Of a stretch of 7,799 nt of DNA, positions 1 through 6,578 are shown piece after piece. The stretch's first letter is position 1, and each line of letters opens with the position of its first letter. The stretch lies in NCBI GenBank assembly GCA_018716365.1, contig DVKA01000098.1:1-7799 (forward strand), given 5' to 3'. Source of the DNA: Candidatus Caccocola faecipullorum. Its GTDB lineage: Bacteria; Synergistota; Synergistia; Synergistales; Synergistaceae. Under the pieces are notes generated by a model that was not told the origin of the DNA, made no database searches, and saw only the letters and a program-made list of their open reading frames with translations. Both the position numbers and the translations under genes were made by a program.

Positions 1-1022
1 ACTCCGCCGCCGCCGTGTCCGCTTTCGACTACGTCGGGATATATCGTCCCCTGGAGCAGCCAGTCGGAGCCGCCGAGACGGCGCGCCTCTTCCTCGAATA
101 CGCGGATGAAGAGCTCGCCTATTATCTTGCGTTTGCGCTCCGGCTCGGTCACTCCCGCGAGGGCCGTGAGAAAGCGTTCGCCCGCGTCTACGTAATGCAC
201 GTTGAGGTTGAGCGAGCGGTAGGTCTCCATTACCTGTTTGCCCTCGTCCTTGCGGAGCATTCCGTGGTCTACGAATATGCAGTGCAGTTTGTCGCCGACG
301 GCGCGCTGTGTGATTACCGCGGAGACTGTGGAGTCTACGCCGCCGGAGAGGCCGCAGATGACCGTTCCGTCGCCGACTTTTTCGCGTATTTTTTCTATTT
401 CATGGTCTATCCATTCAGTGCCGAGCGTCCATTCTGCCTTGCAGCCGCAGATGTCGAAGAGGAAGGCGGAGAGTATCTCCTGTCCCTTCGGAGTGTGGGC
501 GACTTCTGGGTGGAACTGGAGCGCCGTCACCATGCCGTCTTCGGACTCAAATCCCGCCATCGCGCCGCTTTCGCTGCGCGCCGTGACGCGGAAGCCCGCC
601 GGCAGCCCCTTGACTTCGTCCCAGTGGCTCATCCAGACGTCGAGCTTTTTGTCACCGCCGCAGCGCGAAAAGAGCCGTCCGCCCTCGACGTCGACGACCG
701 CGCGCCCGTACTCCGCCGTTTCGCCGCGCTCTACAACGCCGCCGAAGGTGTGGGCCAGGAGCTGCATACCGTAGCATATTCCAAGCACTGGAACGCCGGA
801 TTTTATCAGTTCGACAGGAACGGCGGGCGCATCGTCGTCAAGGACGCTGCGCGGGCCGCCTGAGAGGATTATCCCGGACGGGTTCGCCGCTTCGAGTTTT
901 TCGGCGGGAGAGTCCCAGAAAAGTATTTCGCTGTAAACTCCAAGTTCGCGCACGCGGCGCGCGATGAGCTGTGTGTACTGCGAGCCGCAGTCGATGATGA
1001 GGATTTTATTTTCTTTTTTCAT
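1..1022 (-). CDS. guaA: GMP synthase (glutamine-hydrolysing), 3' end beyond the window
   Basis: Cytoplasmic enzyme that converts XMP, ATP and glutamine to GMP, the last step of guanine nucleotide synthesis. 340 residues are visible; the family is usually about 510-525, so the C-terminal dimerisation domain is off the left edge. The class I glutamine amidotransferase domain occupies about residues 6-195, with nucleophile Cys83 in GICYGMQ and the His171/Glu173 partners in QFHPEV. The ATP pyrophosphatase domain follows, with the P-loop SGGVDS at 226-231 and the conserved QGTIYPDVVES at about 324-334. The start is ATG at 1022: an in-frame stop lies at 1041-1043 and no other in-frame start follows it. 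The Shine-Dalgarno is unusually distant (see the separate entry). It lies 126 nt downstream of the prepilin gene and probably has its own promoter; functionally it is unrelated to its neighbour. Identity is very secure. Confidence 0.97.
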   Translation of the reverse strand, partial: MKKENKILIIDCGSQYTQLIARRVRELGVYSEILFWDSPAEKLEAANPSGIILSGGPRSVLDDDAPAVPVELIKSGVPVLGICYGMQLLAHTFGGVVERGETAEYGRAVVDVEGGRLFSRCGGDKKLDVWMSHWDEVKGLPAGFRVTARSESGAMAGFESEDGMVTALQFHPEVAHTPKGQEILSAFLFDICGCKAEWTLGTEWIDHEIEKIREKVGDGTVICGLSGGVDSTVSAVITQRAVGDKLHCIFVDHGMLRKDEGKQVMETYRSLNLNVHYVDAGERFLTALAGVTEPERKRKIIGELFIRVFEEEARRLGGSDWLLQGTIYPDVVESGHGGGG

Positions 1023-1048
1023 TACGTGGGGGAACGCCCCTCACCTCC
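1023..1048 (-). promoter_or_regulatory. guaA ribosome-binding site with intervening hairpin
   Basis: A strong Shine-Dalgarno GGAGG lies at 1048-1044, but 21 nt separate it from the ATG at 1022, far longer than the usual 5-10. In between, GGGG (1040-1037) can pair with CCCC (1032-1029) across a four-base loop CGTT. Folding this 12-nt hairpin leaves about 9 unpaired nt between the Shine-Dalgarno and the AUG. The sequence and the pairing are seen directly; the idea that the hairpin restores spacing, or tunes initiation, is inference. Confidence 0.6.
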
Positions 1049-1073
1049 GGCAGTTGTTGAAAGTTCAGATTAG

Positions 1074-1102
1074 AGTATGCCATAAATTTATTTGAAAATC
1101 CA
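1074..1102 (-). promoter_or_regulatory. weak candidate promoter for guaA
   Basis: A -10-like CATACT (1079-1074, four of six consensus bases) is preceded at 17 bp by TGGATT (1102-1097, three of six). The spacer is AT-rich, in contrast to the GC-rich coding DNA on both sides. The start would fall near 1067, giving a leader of about 45 nt. No purine riboswitch core is recognisable in this leader. The matches are modest, so treat this only as the best candidate in a region where a promoter is plausible. Confidence 0.25.
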
Positions 1103-1111
1103 GCTTTATAT

Positions 1112-1143
1112 TTCGCGCAGCGCGCAGCGCGGTGAAACGCGAA
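1112..1143. repeat. GC-rich inverted repeat with tandem CGCGCAG heptamer
   Basis: The arms TTCGCG (1112-1117) and CGCGAA (1138-1143) enclose two tandem copies of CGCGCAG (1114-1127), which can themselves fold as CGCG-CTG-CGCG on the minus strand. It starts six bases after the prepilin stop codon. It is not followed by a T-run in either direction, so it is not a canonical intrinsic terminator. It could be a 3' end stabiliser or a Rho-associated end; neither can be shown from the sequence. Confidence 0.4.
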
Positions 1144-1148
1144 CGGCT

Positions 1149-1613
1149 CTATTTTTTGACGATCATGAAGACCTCTGCGCCGCCGTTGTAGTCTGGGTCG
1201 TCCGGCTCGGCTGAGGCGGAACTGTATAGTCCCGTCTCGCCGGCCATCGCGGCGAGACGCTCTGATACGCCGTTGCCCGCGGCGAGCTTTCCGCCTTTGT
1301 AGCTGAGCCACAGGATGTTTTCCGACGTCGTGAGCGAGTAGTCGTCGTTGTCGCTTATGGGGACGTCGAGGTATTTGTCGAAGCTCGCGTTTATCGCCTC
1401 GGGCCATTCGCCGCTGTCGGCGTAGTACATGACGCAGGCGGTCTTCATGCTGCGCATGTCGGAGACTATCCTCGTCGCCTCGGCCTTGTCCGTCGCGGCT
1501 CCGGTCGAGAGCATCATCATTCCGGCAAGTATTCCTATGATTATTATAACGATGAGCATTTCCACGAGAGTGAAGCCCCGCAACCTGCCGCGAGCGGCGC
1601 CAGTATGTTTCAT
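1149..1613 (-). CDS. Type IV prepilin / GspG-like pseudopilin
   Basis: Small secreted subunit of a type IV pilus or type II secretion pseudopilus, 154 residues. A short positively charged leader (residues 1-13, several Arg) ends in Gly13, followed by FTLVEM. This is the prepilin peptidase site, with Phe at mature position 1 and the conserved Glu at mature position 5. Next come about 20 hydrophobic residues (LIVIIIIGILAGMMML) forming the N-terminal helix and membrane anchor. The C-terminal part is soluble and ends in an acidic loop with Asp138, Asp139 and Asp141. That resembles the calcium-binding end of GspG pseudopilins, an analogy only. The ATG at 1613 is chosen because GGAGGA lies 7 nt upstream; an in-frame ATG at 1652 lacks such a site and would give an unusually long leader. 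It follows the platform gene by 99 nt on the same strand. Major pilin versus minor pseudopilin cannot be settled here. Confidence 0.9.
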   Translation of the reverse strand: MKHTGAARGRLRGFTLVEMLIVIIIIGILAGMMMLSTGAATDKAEATRIVSDMRSMKTACVMYYADSGEWPEAINASFDKYLDVPISDNDDYSLTTSENILWLSYKGGKLAAGNGVSERLAAMAGETGLYSSASAEPDDPDYNGGAEVFMIVKK

Positions 1614-1620
1614 AGACGAT

Positions 1621-1626
1621 TCCTCC
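1621..1626 (-). promoter_or_regulatory. prepilin ribosome-binding site (decides the start)
   Basis: GGAGGA at 1626-1621 lies 7 nt before the ATG at 1613. It fixes translation at that codon rather than at the upstream in-frame ATG at 1652, giving a 13-residue prepilin leader of normal size. Confidence 0.85.
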
Positions 1627-1670
1627 GTCTCCCTATGATTTGGTGAAAGCATGGTTTTGCAGCTTCTATG

Positions 1671-1699
1671 ATGATAGCAGTTTTCGAGGAAGAATTCAC
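1671..1699 (-). promoter_or_regulatory. candidate internal promoter for the prepilin gene
   Basis: An extended -10 element, TGC followed directly by TATCAT (1679-1671, hexamer five of six), lies 17 bp from a weak -35-like GTGAAT (1699-1694, three of six). Transcription would start near 1664, about 50 nt before the prepilin ATG. It would let the pilin subunit be made in excess over the platform protein encoded upstream. The extended -10 is the convincing part; the -35 is poor and overlaps a hairpin. Confidence 0.35.
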
Positions 1700-1713
1700 G
1701 CGCGCGCGGAATT
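1693..1713 (-). repeat. intercistronic hairpin immediately after the platform gene
   Basis: Starting on the last base of the platform gene's stop codon, AATTC (1713-1709) pairs with GAATT (1697-1693). The pairing extends through CGC/GCG with one bulged T, giving a stem of about 8 bp. The core is alternating CG. There is no T-run after it, so termination is unlikely. A role in mRNA processing or stability between the two cistrons is possible but inferred. Confidence 0.4.
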
Positions 1714-2930
1714 TATATGAACGAGTTTATCGCGGAGACGACGGGCATGAATACCGCTACCGCCATGAGGCCGACCGCTGCGCCGACTATCACGACCATG
1801 ACGGGTTCGAGTATAGAGCTGAGCCGCCTGACCTTCTCCGAGAGCTCGGACTCGTACCAGCCGGCTATTTTTTCAAACATCTCCGCGGAGCGCCCCGTCT
1901 CCTCGCCGACGGCCGCCATCTGCACAATCATGCGCGGGAATACGGGACAGCAGCCGAGCGCGGCGCTGAGCCCCTTCCCCGCCGCCGCGCTGTCGCGCGC
2001 CGATTCGAAGGCGGCGCGTATTTTTTCGTTGCCGGACGCAGAGGCGGCGAGGCGCAGCGAGGCGAGCACCGGCAATCCGGCGCGCAGCAGCGCAGCCATC
2101 GTGCCGAAGGAGCGAGAGAGCGAAGCTTGGAGCAGCATATCGCCGAATACAGGAATTTTCAGCAGAGCGCCGTCGATGTGCGGGCGCAGCCGCGCGCTGC
2201 GCAGCGCGAGCTTCACGGCGAGCGCGAGCGCAAAAATCAGGAAGATAAGCACAGGCCAGCGAGATTCCATCCACGCGCCGGCGCGGAATACGGCGCGCGT
2301 CAGCGGCGGCAGCTCGACACCGAGGCCGCGGAACGCGCGCTCGAACTGCGGGATGACTACGGCGGTCATGACGCAGAGCGAGAAGAGAGCGACGGAGGCG
2401 ACGAGCGCGGGATAGGTCAGCGCGGAGATTATTTTCCTGCGCAGCTCTTCGCGCGCTTCGAGGAACGAGGCTATCTTCGCAAGGCTCGCGTCGAGCGTGC
2501 CGGATTCTTCTCCGGCGCGGACAAGCGCGGCGACGACGGCGTCGAAACACTCGGGATGTTCAGCGAAGGCCGCGGCGAGCGGAGAGCCCGCGACGACTCG
2601 CGCGTATATATCAGATATGACGGTTTCGAAGCGGTGGCTTCTTTTCTGTTCGGAGAGGATTTTCAGCGACGCGGCGGCTGGGACGCCCGCTTCGGTCATC
2701 GTAGCCAGCTCGCGGAAGAAGAGCGCCTTTTCCGCAAGCTTCACGCGGCTGGCGAAAAGCGCGGAAAATGAAATTTTCGCCGCGCTGCGTTTTTCGCCCG
2801 CCGGGATAATTTCAATGGGCGTCAGCCATTTTTCGCGCAGCTGCGCGGCGGCCTCGCGTTCGTCCGCGGCCTCTATTTCCCCGCGCGCCTTCTCGCCGCC
2901 GCGCGTCTTCGCCTCGTAACGGAATTTCAT
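1713..2930 (-). CDS. GspF/PilC-family inner-membrane platform protein
   Basis: Polytopic inner-membrane protein that anchors the assembly ATPase and drives pilus or pseudopilus polymerisation. Its 405 residues match the family's usual length. Two homologous T2SSF domains are visible, about residues 67-190 and 270-395. Each has the paired signatures of the family: FFRELATMTEAGVP (71-84) with AGEESGTL (139-146), and FGTMAALLRAGLP (275-287) with VGEETG (341-346). Three membrane segments are apparent near 168-194, 226-244 and 373-397. The N-terminal 50 residues (MKFRYEAKTRGG...) match the usual cytoplasmic start of these proteins. The ATG at 2930 has a GAGGGGG tract about 7 nt upstream. The gene sits between the groEL terminator and the prepilin gene. 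No assembly ATPase, secretin or peptidase gene is adjacent, so whether it serves a pilus or a type II secretion system is open. Confidence 0.93.
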   Translation of the reverse strand: MKFRYEAKTRGGEKARGEIEAADEREAAAQLREKWLTPIEIIPAGEKRSAAKISFSALFASRVKLAEKALFFRELATMTEAGVPAAASLKILSEQKRSHRFETVISDIYARVVAGSPLAAAFAEHPECFDAVVAALVRAGEESGTLDASLAKIASFLEAREELRRKIISALTYPALVASVALFSLCVMTAVVIPQFERAFRGLGVELPPLTRAVFRAGAWMESRWPVLIFLIFALALAVKLALRSARLRPHIDGALLKIPVFGDMLLQASLSRSFGTMAALLRAGLPVLASLRLAASASGNEKIRAAFESARDSAAAGKGLSAALGCCPVFPRMIVQMAAVGEETGRSAEMFEKIAGWYESELSEKVRRLSSILEPVMVVIVGAAVGLMAVAVFMPVVSAINSFI

Positions 2931-2953
2931 CGCCCAGCCCCCTCTCCGCCATG

Positions 2954-2982
2954 AGGATGACGCGGAACGGAGAAAAAGTCAA
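2954..2982 (-). promoter_or_regulatory. candidate promoter for the platform-prepilin pair
   Basis: TTGACT (2982-2977, five of six to the -35 consensus) is followed at 17 bp by CATCCT (2959-2954, three of six to the -10). It lies in the roughly 70-bp space between the groEL terminator and the platform start codon, where a promoter is needed if the terminator is efficient. The start would be near 2947, giving a short leader of about 17 nt. The weak -10 keeps confidence low. Confidence 0.35.
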
Positions 2983-2997
2983 CGGCGCGCAGGCACG

Positions 2998-3037
2998 AAA
3001 AAACGGTGCGGAAGCCGTTAAGCCTCCGCGCCGTTTT
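2998..3037 (-). terminator. intrinsic terminator of groESL
   Basis: The arms 3037-3025 and 3012-3000 form a 13-bp stem with one C-A mismatch and a 12-base loop. On the minus strand the stem runs into six T (3003-2998, partly paired). It begins 34 nt after the groEL stop codon. Read on the plus strand it is also followed by TTTTATTTT and the mismatch becomes a G-U pair. It could therefore stop transcription both ways, though no plus-strand gene is seen here. Confidence 0.9.
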
Positions 3038-3071
3038 ATTTTGGCGCTTGTTATAGATTCGCAGCTCGGAC

Positions 3072-4706
<1,635 letters not shown>

Positions 4707-4722
4707 CTATTCCTCCAGTTTC

Positions 4723-5013
4723 TTACTTCTCTACGATAGCGAGAACGTCTCTCTCTCCGATGACGAGGTAGGTCTCGTCGTCGACCTTGACTTCGGTTCC
4801 AGAGTATTTGCTGTAAATGACCTTGTCGCCGACCTTGACTTCCATCGGCTGGCGCGTGCCGTTCTCAAGAGCCTTGCCCTGGCCTACCGCAACGACTTCG
4901 CCCTCGACGGGCTTCTCTTTCACTGTATCGGGAAGGACGAGTCCGCCCTTCGTTTTTTCCTCATTCGGAGCCGCCTTAACTACTAGTCTGTCTCCAAGCG
5001 GTTTAAGTTTCAT
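4723..5013 (-). CDS. groES: Co-chaperonin GroES (Hsp10)
   Basis: Heptameric lid of the GroEL folding chamber, 96 residues, the usual length. It begins [13 protein letters not shown] and carries the mobile loop at about residues 16-32. Within the loop, the hydrophobic LVL (25-27) after a Gly pair is the segment that docks on GroEL. The ATG at 5013 is chosen because it matches the family N-terminus and has a strong AGGAGGGG upstream, with 10 nt between GGAGG and the ATG. An in-frame ATG at 5067 lies inside the CIRCE operator, has no ribosome-binding site, and would add 18 residues unlike any GroES; it is rejected. First gene of the groES-groEL operon, controlled by the promoter and CIRCE just upstream. 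Confidence 0.98.
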   Translation of the reverse strand: MKLKPLGDRLVVKAAPNEEKTKGGLVLPDTVKEKPVEGEVVAVGQGKALENGTRQPMEVKVGDKVIYSKYSGTEVKVDDETYLVIGERDVLAIVEK

Positions 5014-5021
5014 AGGAAAAT

Positions 5022-5029
5022 CCCCTCCT
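5022..5029 (-). promoter_or_regulatory. groES ribosome-binding site (decides the start)
   Basis: AGGAGGGG at 5029-5022 places translation at the ATG at 5013. It argues against the longer in-frame form that would start inside the CIRCE element. Confidence 0.85.
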
Positions 5030-5050
5030 GCAAAATTTGCTTGATTTGTA

Positions 5051-5077
5051 TTAGCACTCGCACTCATTGAGTGCTAA
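5051..5077. promoter_or_regulatory. CIRCE operator (HrcA-binding site)
   Basis: Perfect consensus: TTAGCACTC (5051-5059), nine bases, GAGTGCTAA (5069-5077). CIRCE is bound by the heat-shock repressor HrcA, whose activity depends on GroEL. The element therefore gives feedback control of the operon it precedes. It lies about 11-37 nt downstream of the predicted groES start site, in the 5' leader as is typical. In this copy the spacer repeats the half-site core, so GCACTC occurs twice in tandem and a second inner palindrome (5060-5074) is nested in the first. hrcA itself is not in this window. Confidence 0.97.
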
Positions 5078-5094
5078 TTTTCTTTACAGCTGAA

Positions 5095-5123
5095 ATTGTA
5101 ATGAGCGGGGCCGCTTTTCTCAA
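5095..5123 (-). promoter_or_regulatory. sigma-70 promoter of groESL
   Basis: TTGAGA (-35, 5123-5118, five of six) and TACAAT (-10, 5100-5095, five of six) are separated by exactly 17 bp. Transcription should start near 5088, just upstream of the CIRCE, so bound HrcA would block initiation or early elongation. A-rich tracts upstream of the -35 (5124-5165) may act as an UP element. The spacer carries a small inverted repeat, AGCGG-CC-CCGCT. Confidence 0.8.
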
Positions 5124-5265
5124 ATCAGGTTATTCACAAATATTTTCTTTTTTATGGAGTTTTATATGAATTTCGCGCTAATCCGTGATTTTATATAATC
5201 GATTTGACTTTATTAAATCTTTCAGTCGTGAAGGGCGCTCACGCCATTCAGCTGGCGAAACACAC
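5124..5265. other. AT-rich intergenic spacer without a gene
   Basis: Between the codA terminator and the groES promoter I see no open reading frame with a ribosome-binding site. The part nearest the promoter is AT-rich. The part nearest the terminator contains two small stem-loops, CGTGA/TCACG (5227-5231 with 5239-5243) and CGCCA/TGGCG (5242-5246 with 5253-5257). They share two bases, so they could not both be fully formed. A plus-strand TATAAT at 5194-5199 has no good -35. Confidence 0.5.
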
Positions 5266-5302
5266 AAAAAACGGCCGCGCCGTGAAATTTCCGGCGCGGC
5301 CG
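5266..5302 (-). terminator. intrinsic terminator of the codBA operon
   Basis: A perfect 11-bp GC-rich stem (5302-5292 with 5282-5272) and a 9-base loop are followed on the minus strand by six T (5271-5266). It begins 18 nt after the codA stop codon. On the other side a short palindrome CGAAGCTTCG (5303-5312) and five T (5313-5317) would let it also act on plus-strand transcripts. Confidence 0.93.
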
Positions 5303-5320
5303 CGAAGCTTCGTTTTTCTG

Positions 5321-6553
5321 TTAGAAGTGTATCTCTCTTCTGGCGGGTTCGGCGGAGGCGATGAGGCGGCCCTTGTTGTAGGAGCGCAGCACCTCGCCCT
5401 TGCGGTTGAGCGCGTTATAGAAGTTGTCGCCGTCGAGGATTATGAAGCTCGCGTCGTTGCCCTCGGCGATGCCGTAGCCCGAGAGGTGCAGCGTCTTCGC
5501 GGCATTGTAGGTGCAGAGGCGGTATGAGTCCATTATCTCCTGATAGCCCATCATCTGGCAGACGTGGAGCCCCATGAATATGACGTCGCGCATATTGCCC
5601 GTTCCAAGCGGATACCACGGGTCGAAGATGTCGTCGTGGCCGAAGGATACGTTGTTGCCGTTCGCAAGCAGCTCCTTGACGCGCGTCACGCCGCGGCGGC
5701 GCGGGTAGCTGTCGAAGCGTCCCTGAAGGTGCGTGTTGACGAGCGGGTTGCAGACGAAATTGATGTCGCTCATACGGAGCAGGCGGAAGAGCTTGCCGCA
5801 GTAGGCGTTGTTGTAGCTGTGCATCGCCGTCGTGTGGCTCGCCGTCACCATGTCCTTCATGCCGCTTTCAAGGGCGCGCGCGGCGAGGACTTCAAGCCCC
5901 TTCGACTGTTCGTCGTCTATCTCGTCGCAATGGACGTCGACGAGCTTGCCGTACTTCTCCGCTATCTTCATGCAGTAGTTGACGGACTCGACGGCATACT
6001 CGCGCGTGAACTCGAAGTGCGGTATCGCGCCGACGCAGTCCGCGCCCATCTTGACGGAATCTTCGAGGAGCTGTTCGCCGTTCGGGTAGCTCATGATGCC
6101 CTCCTGCGGGAAGGCGACTATCTGGATGTTGACGAAATCCCTGAGCTCCTCGCGCAGCTCTATCATAGCCTCCATAGCGACAAGCGTCGGGTCGGTGACG
6201 TCGACGTGCGTGCGGACGTGCTGGACGCCGTTTGAAGCCTGCATGCGCACCGCGCGGCGGACGCGCTCCTTGACATCCTCTTTTGAAAGCTTCTCTTTGC
6301 GTTTGCTCCAGCACTCGATGCCCTCGAAGAGCGTGCCGGAGAGGTTCCAGACGGGGTCGCCGGCCGTGAGGCAGGTGTCGAGGTGGACATGGCTCTCGAT
6401 GAAGGGCGGTATCGCAAGCTTGCCCGTGCCGTCCACAACCTCTTCGCCTTCGCGCGGCGCGAGGTTCTGCGCGATTTCTTCAAACTTTCCGTCAGTTACG
6501 CGGATGTCTTTGGCTTCCGTCGAGTTTTCGATAAAAATATTCTTTACGAGCAT
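5321..6553 (-). CDS. codA: Cytosine deaminase (CodA)
   Basis: Metal-dependent amidohydrolase of the cytoplasm that converts cytosine to uracil and ammonia in pyrimidine salvage. It has 410 residues against about 427 in E. coli CodA, and is shorter mainly at the C-terminus. The metal and catalytic set is complete and offset by six from E. coli numbering: His55 and His57 in HVHLDT, Gln150 in FPQEG, His208 and Glu211 in HCDEIDDEQ, His240 in TASHTTAMHS, and Asp307-Asp308 in GHDDIFDPWYP. Long stretches such as QHVRTHVDV and GAIPHFEFTREY are near-identical to the E. coli protein as I remember it. Start ATG at 6553 has AAAGGA 10 nt upstream. It lies 25 nt after the permease gene, so the two form a codBA operon ending at the terminator just downstream. 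5-Methylcytosine or 5-fluorocytosine activity cannot be judged. Confidence 0.97.
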   Translation of the reverse strand: MLVKNIFIENSTEAKDIRVTDGKFEEIAQNLAPREGEEVVDGTGKLAIPPFIESHVHLDTCLTAGDPVWNLSGTLFEGIECWSKRKEKLSKEDVKERVRRAVRMQASNGVQHVRTHVDVTDPTLVAMEAMIELREELRDFVNIQIVAFPQEGIMSYPNGEQLLEDSVKMGADCVGAIPHFEFTREYAVESVNYCMKIAEKYGKLVDVHCDEIDDEQSKGLEVLAARALESGMKDMVTASHTTAMHSYNNAYCGKLFRLLRMSDINFVCNPLVNTHLQGRFDSYPRRRGVTRVKELLANGNNVSFGHDDIFDPWYPLGTGNMRDVIFMGLHVCQMMGYQEIMDSYRLCTYNAAKTLHLSGYGIAEGNDASFIILDGDNFYNALNRKGEVLRSYNKGRLIASAEPARREIHF

Positions 6554-6578
6554 TTCGGAAAAGTCCTTTCTTTATGGC

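Noticed and set aside
15..863. Long plus-strand reading frame opposite guaA
   Set aside because: It lies wholly antisense to a clearly conserved gene, has no family resemblance, and arises from GC-rich codon bias in guaA.
1023..1148. Purine riboswitch upstream of guaA
   Set aside because: I could not find the conserved junction bases or the paired loops of the purine aptamer in this 126-nt leader.
1614..1652. Prepilin start at the ATG at 1652
   Set aside because: It has no ribosome-binding site and would make a 26-residue leader; the ATG at 1613 has GGAGGA at 7 nt.
1668..2771. 367-codon plus-strand frame opposite the platform gene
   Set aside because: Its composition is dominated by Arg, Glu and Ala as expected of an antisense shadow, and the minus-strand frame is a recognisable GspF family protein.
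5011..5067. N-terminally extended GroES starting at the ATG at 5067
   Set aside because: That ATG lies inside the CIRCE operator and has no Shine-Dalgarno; the ATG at 5013 matches the family N-terminus and has a strong ribosome-binding site.
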